Shown here one piece after another: positions 14,065 through 22,509 of a stretch of DNA of 27,254 nt; position 1 is the stretch's first letter, and every line of letters starts with the position of its first letter. Location: contig CBFGSA010000024.1 in the NCBI GenBank assembly GCA_965651365.1, positions 1-27,254 on the forward strand. Reading direction: 5' to 3'. This stretch comes from DASSBG01 sp965651365. GTDB taxonomy: Bacteria > Pseudomonadota > Gammaproteobacteria > Xanthomonadales > Rhodanobacteraceae. The notes under the pieces are model-generated. The model saw nothing but the letters and a program-made list of their open reading frames with translations. It was not told the origin of the DNA and ran no database searches. Position numbers and translations under genes: made by a program.

Positions 14065-17000
14065 TCATTCCTCGAAGCCATCCGTGAAGACCGGATCGTC
14101 GTGCGTGCACAGGATGGGCACCTGCCCGCGCTGCCAGGTGGCCGGACTCTGATGCACGATGTAGTCGACCACGTAGATGTCGTGCTGGTAGCCGGTGATC
14201 GATTTCTCCGTCAGATGGTAGGCGTAAGGGCGGGGGTTGTACGCGCAGTCATTGACCAGACCGGCGTACTGGTTGGCGAAGCCGCTGATGGCGCCCCCCA
14301 GGTCCAGGCCCCGGGTCCAGTAGCTGCTGGTTTGTGTCTCGCTGGTCAGCCCGGTGGCAAACTCCACCGAGCCTCCGGCGTTGACCGAGGCAACAAAGCC
14401 GGCCTGCAGATCAAACTCCGCACCCACATGGATGGCGCTGTCGAAGCTGGTGGTCTCGCCGGTCAGGTTGGTCTGGCTGTTGCTTAGGCTCCAGTTGACC
14501 GAGGCACTGCCGCCGACGGTGACGTTCGTCCATATCGAACTGGACCGCAAGTTGCCGTCGTTGGTGCAGGTGCCGGTATCCGGCCAGGGCGAGCGCGTAT
14601 TGTTCCATGTGGCATCCCACAGCAGGTCGCCATGCACCTGGATGTTGCGGAACGCAGCGTGCACCGGGTCCCAGACCCGCGCCAGAAACTTGCCGTCGTG
14701 CAAATCGGCATCACAGACTGCATCCGGATAGCGCGGCGGATCGGCATGGACCGGGCCGAACGCCTGCAGTTCGGCAACGCGGATGGGCGCGGAGCCATCA
14801 TGCTCCAGGCGGATATAGCGCGCCCTGGTCATGCGTGATGGATCGGTCGGATCACGGGTCCATGCGACCCAGCGGTCGTACACGCTGTGGTCGCTGGTCA
14901 TGGGCTGGAAGACATGGACGTCCGCTTCCCGCCAGCGGTCGGGAAGCGGGCTGGCCGAGGTCACGATCCGGTAATTGGCGAGATCTGCCGCATGTCCGGC
15001 CGCAGGAAATATGCGGATATTGGAAATGTCCCGCACCTGCCCGAGATCCACCGTGAGGTAGGGGTGATCCACGTCACCCACCGACATGGCCGCCGTATCG
15101 AATTGGCCATCGGTCACCTTGTCGGCGCCCTGGCCAGGTTGAAAATCGGCGTCGCTGGTGACAGGGCGAAACAGCGCCATGCTTTCCCAATCCCGGTGCA
15201 GCGGCACCCACTGTGCCGGTGGCCGACCGGGGCCGGCCGCGGGAATGCTTGTATCCCATGCCAGGGCATCGGTACCCACCATATGCCGGGAGCCATCGAT
15301 CTTCTGGCACATGCGCACCCCGCTGTCCGGTATCTGGCCGATGAAGGCCATGGACACGTCATAGGAATAGCAGTTGAATGCATTTTCCTCCAGGATCACC
15401 AGGGCATCACCCGCATTCTGGCTGTAGCCCTCGTTGACCTCGTGTTCCTGGCTGGTGCTGTGGATTGCACCGTGACTTTGCTGATAGCTGCGCCCCGCGG
15501 TGGCCTTGACTGTTGCCGAGACGCTACCACCCGGGGTGCTGACGGTAGCCCCGATGTAGCCGGAGATGTCGTGCGAGGTATACGAGCCGGCCTGTTTTTC
15601 AATGCTGCTGCCACCGGTCACGCTGCGCCCGAAAACGGCCTCCTTGTCGGCCTCCGCCTGCAGGTGCCGGAAATAGGGCGGCAACCAGATGACCTGGCGA
15701 ATCTGCGGCTCTTCCACGCTGCGGCAATCCGTGCCCACCTTGACCTGCAGCGAATCGCCATCAAAATCGGGCACGACAAGCTGCAGCGTCTGCAATGGCC
15801 CGTAACCGTCGCGTGAATCGGTCTGGTGCGTACCCTTGAAGTACGGCTCCAGCTCTCCGCCCGGGCCATCGTCATCGTGCAATGTCCAGACCGAGCGCAG
15901 CAGGTTGGTGCCGTCAGTCGATGCCAGTGTCAGCACCTCCATCGCGCCGTCCTGGTCCAGGTCGCCCGTGGCCACGTTCAGCATTCGTGCGTTGTTGCCT
16001 GTCGGATGGCTGCCGAGATAGTCGGGGTGCTCGCGCAGCTTGTAGAAATACGGCACCAGCTTCACCTCGCTGGTGTGGGAGTCGGCCGCAGCCTGCACCG
16101 TGACCTCGGTGTTGTAGCTGGATATCCGGTCACGCTCATCGGTAATCGTCAGGCTCACCGGATAGGTTCCCGGTTGCGCGTATTCATGTGACGGGTTGGC
16201 CACGCTCACCGGAGCCGTGCCGTCGCCGAAATCCCATTGATAGGAATCCACCGGGCCGGTCGACGTGTCTTCGAAGCGCACGAAGGTGCTGTGCGCATCC
16301 CAGGAGAATGCCGCGGTCAGATCCACATCCGCCTTGTACGCGGCAAGTTGTATCTCCTGGGTGCCGGTCGCTTGCACCACGACAATTTCCCGCCCCAGCG
16401 CCATGTCGACGTTGGCCAGGGTGGCTTGAAAACTCACCGCGGACGAGGTCGTGTCGTTGGCCAGTATCGTGGAATCGAACGCCTGACCGTTGGGGCGGGT
16501 TGCAAGGCCGATCCAGGTCACGCGACCTTCGTTGTCGCGCGTGGTGATGAAGTGCTGCAGACGCATCGCGATCCTGGCGTTGCCTTCCCCGCCTTGCACG
16601 TATTCGATCAGGCTCACCAGCTCGGCCTGGGCGCTGTCGACCACGTCGCCGATCCGCACGTTGAGCGCACCCAGGGTATCGGGTGCGTCAGCCCCGCCAT
16701 CGTCGTAGGTGATCTGCGCCAGGGATTGATTGAAAAATGCCGAGCCCACGCGCGTATTGCCGGCCACGGGTGCAAAAACCGGATTGGGGGAGTCGAACTC
16801 CAGCATGCGGTACCGGATCGACGGCTCTCCGCCGGGATAGAAAAAGCTGCCGATCAGGATCTGGTCGCGGCCATCGAGCAGCAAGTCACCGGTGGAAACA
16901 TCCAGCGCGTCATCACTCCAGCCGGCACTCCAGCTCCCGGCAAACTCGCCGTTCTCTTGCGCGATGCCGCCATCGACATTGCCGGTGAGCACGAACACGC

Positions 17001-17658
17001 GCAGTGTGTCGGGATACAGTGCCACCACGGCCAATTCCTGCCGGCCATCGCCGGAACCATCCAGGTTTCCCTTGACCAGGCGCACTTCCTGCGGGTTGCT
17101 GCTGCCGGACCAGATCCAATGGTCCAGCCACTTCACGTGATCTTCGGCCGGCTTGTCATGTTCGAGTACATCGAGGCGGATGCCGCCGCCGGGGTTCTTG
17201 CTTGCGGTGACCAGCTCGTCCTGGCCGTCTCCATTGAGGTCGATTCCCAGCATGCCGTAGGTGGCTCCGGTGAATACACCGTCGGTGGTGCTGATCCAGG
17301 GCTCGAGTTGTGCACCCTGCGGGGGCGCCGGATCGTGCGGCCATTGCAGCATGTGCAACTCGCTCACGCCAGCGGTCACGGCCAGCTCGGCGAACTCCGA
17401 TTCGCGGCCGATGAAAAGCTGGTCACCGAATGGCGAGGCATTGCAATCGAGGGGTTGGCTGGTGAAATTGACAAAACGCGGCAATGCCGGCGCATCGGCG
17501 CTGCCGGCATCAGCGATCGGTGCCGCCGAAATGACCAGTACAATGAAACCCAGTACCCGCATGAACCGTCCGGCCCGGTGGTGACCGGGCTTTCGGCGGC
17601 ACCTGGCGTGCCGGTCGGCGTGACAACCTGGCGTATGCTGTCGATGGCTGCGAGACAT
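14065..17658 (-). CDS. Large exported FG-GAP/PKD/discoidin-like protein with C-terminal F-D/E tail
   Basis: This encodes 1197 residues from the ATG at 17658, which has a GGGAGA ribosome site. Residues 1-32 are His/Arg-rich, 33-51 are a signal-peptide-like segment (MRVLGFIVLVISAAPIADA), and the rest is exported. Segments in order: FG-GAP/VCBS calcium-loop repeats ('DLNGDGQDELV' near 140, further copies near 180-230), a PKD domain (about 447-528, 'SYQWDFGDGTAPVSVANPSHEYAQPGTYPVSLTI'), and more FG-GAP loops ('DLDQDGAMEV' near 560, 'DFDGDSLQV' near 640). Then come a Ser/Thr-rich alternating segment (about 682-773), an F5/8-type C (discoidin)-like segment (about 846-968), and a second Ser/Thr-rich alternating segment (about 1038-1121). 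It ends DDPVFTDGFEE. FG-GAP and PKD domains usually mediate surface or extracellular binding. The two alternating segments resemble membrane-inserting strands of aerolysin-type proteins, but that is only a resemblance. Confidence 0.85.
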   Translation of the reverse strand: MSRSHRQHTPGCHADRHARCRRKPGHHRAGRFMRVLGFIVLVISAAPIADAGSADAPALPRFVNFTSQPLDCNASPFGDQLFIGRESEFAELAVTAGVSELHMLQWPHDPAPPQGAQLEPWISTTDGVFTGATYGMLGIDLNGDGQDELVTASKNPGGGIRLDVLEHDKPAEDHVKWLDHWIWSGSSNPQEVRLVKGNLDGSGDGRQELAVVALYPDTLRVFVLTGNVDGGIAQENGEFAGSWSAGWSDDALDVSTGDLLLDGRDQILIGSFFYPGGEPSIRYRMLEFDSPNPVFAPVAGNTRVGSAFFNQSLAQITYDDGGADAPDTLGALNVRIGDVVDSAQAELVSLIEYVQGGEGNARIAMRLQHFITTRDNEGRVTWIGLATRPNGQAFDSTILANDTTSSAVSFQATLANVDMALGREIVVVQATGTQEIQLAAYKADVDLTAAFSWDAHSTFVRFEDTSTGPVDSYQWDFGDGTAPVSVANPSHEYAQPGTYPVSLTITDERDRISSYNTEVTVQAAADSHTSEVKLVPYFYKLREHPDYLGSHPTGNNARMLNVATGDLDQDGAMEVLTLASTDGTNLLRSVWTLHDDDGPGGELEPYFKGTHQTDSRDGYGPLQTLQLVVPDFDGDSLQVKVGTDCRSVEEPQIRQVIWLPPYFRHLQAEADKEAVFGRSVTGGSSIEKQAGSYTSHDISGYIGATVSTPGGSVSATVKATAGRSYQQSHGAIHSTSQEHEVNEGYSQNAGDALVILEENAFNCYSYDVSMAFIGQIPDSGVRMCQKIDGSRHMVGTDALAWDTSIPAAGPGRPPAQWVPLHRDWESMALFRPVTSDADFQPGQGADKVTDGQFDTAAMSVGDVDHPYLTVDLGQVRDISNIRIFPAAGHAADLANYRIVTSASPLPDRWREADVHVFQPMTSDHSVYDRWVAWTRDPTDPSRMTRARYIRLEHDGSAPIRVAELQAFGPVHADPPRYPDAVCDADLHDGKFLARVWDPVHAAFRNIQVHGDLLWDATWNNTRSPWPDTGTCTNDGNLRSSSIWTNVTVGGSASVNWSLSNSQTNLTGETTSFDSAIHVGAEFDLQAGFVASVNAGGSVEFATGLTSETQTSSYWTRGLDLGGAISGFANQYAGLVNDCAYNPRPYAYHLTEKSITGYQHDIYVVDYIVHQSPATWQRGQVPILCTHDDPVFTDGFEE

Positions 17659-17845
17659 GACTTTCTCCCGTTTGTTGGTGGCAAGCCGGAGCGCTTGCAA
17701 ACGGCAGACAGCAAGCACTTCCCAGGCCCTCAACACCAAAAACGACGGACTGCACCGAATCACCTCATCCGGTCGGCTATCCGGGCAGTTTCGTTCCCCG
17801 CACCGCCGGAATGCGCGACTGCCGGGCAAGCCGCCCGTGGACGGA

Positions 17846-18628
17846 TCAGAACCCGTACTTCAGGAAGCCGCCATCGACCGCCAGGATCTCGCCGGTGATG
17901 TAGCTGGCCGCAGGCAGGCACAGGAACGCCACCGCGGCGGCCACTTCCTCCGGCTCGCCAATGCGGTCGAGCGGCGTACGGTCGAGCACGTCGTCCAGAT
18001 AGTCGCTGTCGGCCAGGGCGGTCTCCGAACGGCGGGTGCGGATGTACCAAGGCGACACGGCGTTGACGCGGATGCCGTCCTCGGCCCACTCGCAGGCCAG
18101 GTTGCGCGTGAGCTGCTCCAGCCCGGCCTTGGCCATGGCATAGGGCGTGCCGGTGCCGACGTGGGTGCGCGCGGCGGCCGAGCCGATATTCACGATGGCC
18201 GCGTTGGCGTGGCGGCACAGGTGCGGATGCGCCAGGCGGCACATCGCGAAGGTGCTCATCAGGTTCAGTTCCAGCAGCACGCGCGCTTCGCCTTCGGTGT
18301 AGTCCAGCGTGGCGCGGATGGTGTTGCCGCCGACATTGTTGACCAGCAGCGACAGCGGCTCGTCGAGATCGCTGATCCAGTCGAACACTGCCAGGCGGTC
18401 CTCGCTGTCGGTCAGATCGGCCGCAAAGGTCCACAAGCCGGCATCAGGGAATTGCTCGGCCAGGTCGTCGAATGCCGCATCCAGCGCATCCTCGTGGCGT
18501 GCCACCATCAGCACGCTGGCGCCGCGCCCGGCCAGCTCGCGCGCGCAGGCCAGGCCAATGCCGCTGCTGGCACCGGTCACCAGCACGGCCTGCCCGTCCA
18601 GCCGCCAGCGGGGATCATCAATGCTCAT
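17846..18628 (-). CDS. Short-chain dehydrogenase/reductase (tropinone reductase-like SDR)
   Basis: This encodes 260 residues from the ATG at 18628 (MSIDDPRW). An ATG four codons further upstream (18640) is also possible. It is a classical SDR NAD(P)H-dependent oxidoreductase. It has the cofactor motif TGASSGIG (18-25), a variant NNVGG (97-101) where most members have NNAG, and catalytic Ser150 in 'IVNIGSAAA'. The catalytic YAMAK has Tyr163 and Lys167, and the C-terminus ends 'SYITGEILAVDGGFLKYGF'. 'VARHEDAL' after the second strand suggests a basic residue favouring NADPH. The NNVGG form and overall pattern fit plant-like tropinone reductase homologues in bacteria, whose true substrates are unknown. 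The gene stands alone, divergent from the small lipoprotein gene. Confidence 0.92.
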   Translation of the reverse strand: MSIDDPRWRLDGQAVLVTGASSGIGLACARELAGRGASVLMVARHEDALDAAFDDLAEQFPDAGLWTFAADLTDSEDRLAVFDWISDLDEPLSLLVNNVGGNTIRATLDYTEGEARVLLELNLMSTFAMCRLAHPHLCRHANAAIVNIGSAAARTHVGTGTPYAMAKAGLEQLTRNLACEWAEDGIRVNAVSPWYIRTRRSETALADSDYLDDVLDRTPLDRIGEPEEVAAAVAFLCLPAASYITGEILAVDGGFLKYGF

Positions 18629-18710
18629 GGCCGCGAGCATACTCGATCAGGGCACATTGCATTGCACTGCATTGCGCGGGACACTGGGCTCATTCATCAG
18701 GAGAACCGCC

Positions 18711-18944
18711 ATGAGACTGCTGCTGATTGCCGCGTCTGCCCTGCTGCTGGCCGCCTGCTCCAAGCCACCCCAGCCACAAGCCGAAAACGATCATGCTGCC
18801 GCGCCCGCCCAGGCTGCCAGCACGCGCAAGGCCACGCCGTTCGACAACATGCTGAAAGCCGAAGACAAGGCCCGCGGCGTGGAAAAGACCCTCAAGGATG
18901 CCGACGACAAGCGGCGCAAGGAACTGGACCAGATGGGCGGCTGA
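18711..18944 (+). CDS. Small lipoprotein with charged helical C-terminus
   Basis: This encodes 77 residues: MRLLLIAASALLLAAC with lipobox Leu-Ala-Ala-Cys (Cys16), a Pro/Gln/Ala-rich linker, and a highly charged probable helix, 'NMLKAEDKARGVEKTLKDADDKRRKELDQM'. A CAGGAGA ribosome site precedes the ATG by 6-7 bases. It should be a membrane-anchored periplasmic peptide. Similar small lipoproteins are common in Xanthomonadales, with no known function. The 82 bp between it and the divergent SDR gene contain irregular 'attgca' repeats and presumably both promoters. Confidence 0.85.
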   Translation: MRLLLIAASALLLAACSKPPQPQAENDHAAAPAQAASTRKATPFDNMLKAEDKARGVEKTLKDADDKRRKELDQMGG

Positions 18945-19069
18945 GCGCCCGACTTACCGCACTACCCGGGCATACCCTTAGCCCGGATGCAGCGCAGCGG
19001 AATCCGGGACAAGGCCACGGTCAGTCCCGTCGCACCCTGGACCCGACGACTCGACGCGCCTCGGAAAAT

Positions 19070-19100
19070 CCCGAGTCCCGAGTCCCGAGTCCCGAGTCCC
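19070..19100 (-). repeat. Four perfect GGGACTC heptamers plus GGG (G-quadruplex motif)
   Basis: On the minus strand the sequence is GGGACTC repeated four times without error, then a fifth GGG. This gives five G3 runs with uniform 4-base loops, a textbook quadruplex motif. It lies 10 bases beyond the stop codon of sppA (leftward gene), so it would be in the G-rich strand of the sppA transcript's 3' end. It lies after the small lipoprotein gene from the other side. Confidence 0.92.
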
Positions 19101-19109
19101 GCAAAAAGG

Positions 19110-20951
19110 CTACCGCACCTTGCAAAAGCAGTAAGCCATGACATGCGGCTGGCCGGGCTTGAGCCGACTGAGCATTTTCAGCGGCTGCGGCAGGTCGGCC
19201 AGGTGCAGCCAGGCAGACGGAATGCCGATGCCCAGGGCCTGAACCAGTGCTCCACCTTCGCCGCGTCCGAACTGCATCAGCAGGCGCTCGACCGGATTGA
19301 GTGGCCGCTGGATGTACTTGACGTGATAGTCGCTGCCCAGCTTGGCCATTTTTGCGGCCAGGCCGGTGGCATCCTGCAGGCCGCCGAGCTGATCAACCAG
19401 GCCGCGATCCAGAGCCTGCCTGCCGCTCCACACGCGGCCCTGGGCCACCGCGTCGACGGCCTCGAAACTCTGGCCGCGCGCGGCCGCGACGTGACCGACA
19501 AAGTCGCGGTAACCCTTGTTGATGATGCTCTGGATGACCCTGCCCACGCGCGGATCGAGCGGCCGGCGGAAGTCGAAGGCCCCAGCCCAGGGCGTGGTGC
19601 CGACGCCGTCGGTATGCACGCCGAGCTTGGCCAGGGTGCCGGGGATTTCCGGATACAGACCGAAGATGCCGATCGAACCGGTGATGGTATTGGGCTCGGC
19701 CAGGATCTTGTCCGCGTTCATGCCGATCCAGTAGCCGCCGCTGGCCGCGACATCACCCATCGACACGATCACCGGCTTGCCGGCCTTGCGGGTCAGTTCG
19801 ACCTCGCGGCGAATCTGCTCGGCCGGATACACGGCGCCGCCGGGCGAGTCGATCCTGAGCACCAGCGCGGCGCTGTGGTCATCGTTGCGCACCTGGCGGA
19901 TCTGCGCGGCAGTCGAATCACCGCCAATACTGCCCGGCGGCTGGTTGCCGCCGCTGATTTCGCCTTCGGCCACGACCACGGCCACCTGCTTGCCGGGCAG
20001 CAGGCCGGGCTTGGAGGTGGTGGCGGCGAGATAGCGGTCCAGGTCGATCTGGCGGAAACCGTCCCTGCCCTCGGGTTTGCCCTGCTGACGCAGCCAGGCG
20101 CGCATCTCGGGCTTGCTCATCAGGGCATCGACCAGGTGCTGGCTTTTGGCCAGATCGGCCAGCGAGCCCTTGGCCGCCTCGACCTCGTCCGGCAGCGCCG
20201 CGATGTCGGCCCGCAACTGGTTCGGAGCGATCTTGCGGTTGGCGGCGACTTCATCCAGCAACGTGTCCCACAGGCCGCCCATCCAGTAGGCATCGGCTTT
20301 CCTGGCCGCGTCGGATGCGTGGTTCAGCACAAAAGGCTCGGCCGCCGACTTGTAGGTGCCGACCCGGAACAGGTGCACCGTGACACCGAGCTTGTCGAGC
20401 AGGTCCTTGTAATAGGCGCGGTAGCCGCCGATGCCGGTCAGCAGCACGCCGCCTTGCGGGTCGAGCACGATGCGGTCGGCGTGCGCCGCCAGGTAGTACT
20501 GCGCCTGCTGCATGCCGGCCGACCACACGTAGATTTTCTTGCCGGCCGCCTTGAAGCGGTCCAGGGCCTTGCCCACTTCGCGCAGCGCCGCGTAACCACC
20601 CACCTGCAACTCATCCGGCAACAACAGCATGCTGGTGATGCGCGAATCGGCGGCCGCGCGGTCGATGCCGCGCAGCAGGTCGCGCAACTGCACCTGGCGC
20701 GGCGCCTCGTTGCCCAGCCCCGCCAGTGCGCGTTGCACCGGATCGATGCTGTACTGCTCGACCAGCAAGCCGCGCGGCTTGAGCACCAGCACGCTGTGGT
20801 CGGCCACGGTCGCCACTTCGCGATGTGCCATGCCGCCAAACAACAGCGCCAGCAGCCCGAAGAAAATCAGGTTGAGGATCACGATGCGGGTGATGTTGAT
20901 GCCGCGTCCGATCACGCGCAGAAAGCCCAGGAAGCCGCTGGAATTGCTCAT
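19110..20951 (-). CDS. sppA: Signal peptide peptidase SppA, 67K type
   Basis: This 613-residue inner-membrane serine protease degrades signal peptides left after export. The single N-terminal transmembrane segment is at about 21-41 (TRIVILNLIFFGLLALLFGG), followed by two tandem S49 domains as in E. coli SppA (618 residues). The catalytic dyad is split between domains as expected: Lys201 in 'RVGTYKSAAEPF' and Ser404 in 'DVAASGGYWIG'. Also conserved are 'LRIDSPGGAVYPAEQI' and 'ITGSIGIFGLYP'. The last residues (VMAYCFCKVR) are unusual and may be a drifted C-terminus next to the G-rich repeat just past the stop. The gene is separated from the upstream MATE gene by about 157 bases. Confidence 0.96.
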   Translation of the reverse strand: MSNSSGFLGFLRVIGRGINITRIVILNLIFFGLLALLFGGMAHREVATVADHSVLVLKPRGLLVEQYSIDPVQRALAGLGNEAPRQVQLRDLLRGIDRAAADSRITSMLLLPDELQVGGYAALREVGKALDRFKAAGKKIYVWSAGMQQAQYYLAAHADRIVLDPQGGVLLTGIGGYRAYYKDLLDKLGVTVHLFRVGTYKSAAEPFVLNHASDAARKADAYWMGGLWDTLLDEVAANRKIAPNQLRADIAALPDEVEAAKGSLADLAKSQHLVDALMSKPEMRAWLRQQGKPEGRDGFRQIDLDRYLAATTSKPGLLPGKQVAVVVAEGEISGGNQPPGSIGGDSTAAQIRQVRNDDHSAALVLRIDSPGGAVYPAEQIRREVELTRKAGKPVIVSMGDVAASGGYWIGMNADKILAEPNTITGSIGIFGLYPEIPGTLAKLGVHTDGVGTTPWAGAFDFRRPLDPRVGRVIQSIINKGYRDFVGHVAAARGQSFEAVDAVAQGRVWSGRQALDRGLVDQLGGLQDATGLAAKMAKLGSDYHVKYIQRPLNPVERLLMQFGRGEGGALVQALGIGIPSAWLHLADLPQPLKMLSRLKPGQPHVMAYCFCKVR

Positions 20952-21085
20952 TAGCCGGAATTCATGTCAAAGAGAGCGTCAGAGTAGCGCAAGCCCGCTG
21001 CCACTCCAACGGATAGCACCCGACGGTGATGCCGCGCCGGCTCGTAGCCGGGAGACCGAGCATCGCGCCAATCGACACTTTTTGC

Positions 21086-21123
21086 GGTGGATGCGCGCGC
21101 ACCCGCGCTTATCCACCCTGCGG
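21086..21123 (-). repeat. GGTGGATAAGCGC hairpin element overlapping a stop codon, copy 1
   Basis: Read on the minus strand this begins ccgcagggtggataagcgc and ends gcgcatccacc, giving ggtggat/atccacc arms. The TAA inside it is the stop codon of the MATE gene. A second copy in the other orientation lies at 26523-26553. The same hairpin wording is familiar from many proteobacterial intergenic regions (from memory). Confidence 0.7.
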
Positions 21124-22509
21124 CGGTGCCGCGCCGTCGCCAAGCGAGGGTGGCAAATCCCGCCACAACCAGGGCCGGCGCAGCATCCAGGCAAAACGCC
21201 ACAGCAGTAGCGCGGCGGCGGCGCTGAGGCCCGCGATCAGGCCCATCCACATGCCGCGCGCGCCAAGCTCGGCACGGAAAGTCAGCCACCAGCCAATCGG
21301 CATGCCGACCAGCCAGTAGGCAAAGGCGGTCAGGAACATCGGCACGCGGGTGTCCTTGAGCCCGCGCAGGGCCCCATTGGCCGCGACCTGCAGCCCATCA
21401 GCGAGCTGGAAGATGCCGGCCAGCACCAGCAGCCGGGCTGCCATCGCCACCACTGCCTGGTCATCGCTGTACAGGCCGGCAATGGCATGCGGCAGGCCCA
21501 GCATCAGACCGCTGGACAGGGTCTGGGTGAGGACAATCAGCAGCACTCCGGCCGCGAAGGCGCGACGCACCCCGTCATGGTCGCGGCGCCCCGCCGCCCG
21601 GCCCAGCCGGATCGTGATGGCCATGGCCAGGCCCAGCGGCACCATGAAGGCCACCGCCGCCACGTTCAGCGCCACCTGGTGGCTGGCCACCGCATCCTCG
21701 CCCAGGGTGCCGATGGCCAGCGCCGCGGCCACGAACAGGCCCGATTCCATCAGCACGCTGATGCCCATCGGCGTTCCCAGGCGCAGCAGCTTGCCGATCA
21801 CCATGCGATCCGGGTGCGGCCAGCGCGCGGGCCAGCCCAGATCGCGGAAACCGCGGTTGAAGAAGATGTAGCTCGCCATGCACAGCACTTCCAGCCACAT
21901 CACGCAGGCCGTGGCGATGCCGCTGCCGCGCGCCCCCAGGGCCGGCAGCCCCAGCTTGCCGTACATCAGCACGTAGCCGGTCGGAGCCAGCACCGCCAGA
22001 CCGGTCAGGCCGGTGACCATGGTCGGCCAGGTGATCGACAGACCCTCGGGCAGACCGCGCAGGGCGAAGTAGATCGCCAGCGCTGGTGCGCCCCAGGCAA
22101 TCGCGTGCAGGAAGGCATCGACATCCGGGTACAGGGCCGGGGCCACACCGATCATGCGGATCAGCACCGGACCGCCAAAACGCAAACCGAGCAACAGCAG
22201 CAAGCCGGCGCCCAGCGCCAGCCAGACCGCCTGCTGGAACAGCGGCGCGACCTGGCCACGCAATCCGGCCCCGTCCAGTTGCGCCACGCTGGCCGGCAAG
22301 GCCAGCATCAAGCCCACCGCCACACTCACCGACAGGCTCCACAGGCTGGCACCGATCGCCACCGCCGCCAGCGTATGCGCACCGTAGTGCCCGGCCAGCA
22401 TTGCATCCACCAGGCTCATGCCCACCGCCGACAACTGCCCTACAATCAGTGGCAGCGCCAGTCGCAGGGTGATGCCTGCCTCGGCCAGCTTGGGGAATGG
22501 GTTGCGCAT
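21109..22509 (-). CDS. MATE family multidrug/cation efflux transporter
   Basis: This 466-residue inner-membrane antiporter expels organic cations and drugs using a Na+ or H+ gradient. The ATG at 22509 (MRNPFPKLAEAG) has a GAGG ribosome site 9 bases upstream, and the longer open frame upstream is antisense to the next gene. About 12 hydrophobic segments are visible. Family motifs include 'LALPLIVGQLSAVGMSLVDAMLAGHYG' at the start and 'GTPMGISVLMESGLFVAAALAIG' at the beginning of the second half. 'SHQVALNVAAVAFMVPLGLAMAITIRLGRAAG' follows, as in NorM-type proteins. The final residues and the TAA stop are encoded by a dispersed hairpin repeat. Its start codon overlaps that of the divergent DUF3667-type gene. 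NorM is the nearest named homologue, but substrate and symbol are not assigned. Confidence 0.93.
   Translation of the reverse strand: MRNPFPKLAEAGITLRLALPLIVGQLSAVGMSLVDAMLAGHYGAHTLAAVAIGASLWSLSVSVAVGLMLALPASVAQLDGAGLRGQVAPLFQQAVWLALGAGLLLLLGLRFGGPVLIRMIGVAPALYPDVDAFLHAIAWGAPALAIYFALRGLPEGLSITWPTMVTGLTGLAVLAPTGYVLMYGKLGLPALGARGSGIATACVMWLEVLCMASYIFFNRGFRDLGWPARWPHPDRMVIGKLLRLGTPMGISVLMESGLFVAAALAIGTLGEDAVASHQVALNVAAVAFMVPLGLAMAITIRLGRAAGRRDHDGVRRAFAAGVLLIVLTQTLSSGLMLGLPHAIAGLYSDDQAVVAMAARLLVLAGIFQLADGLQVAANGALRGLKDTRVPMFLTAFAYWLVGMPIGWWLTFRAELGARGMWMGLIAGLSAAAALLLWRFAWMLRRPWLWRDLPPSLGDGAAPPQGG

Noticed and set aside
14065..17658. Pore-forming toxin call for the large exported protein
   Set aside because: The alternating Ser/Thr segments are suggestive, but no family-specific motif is visible, so the annotation stays at domain level and the idea is listed only as a finding.
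16237..17898. 553-codon forward open frame opposite the large exported protein, and similar long frames at 4218-5309, 7775-9550 and 24746-26428
   Set aside because: Each lies on the opposite strand of a gene with clear domains. They are His/Gln/Ala/Gly-rich products of high GC and show no known motif.
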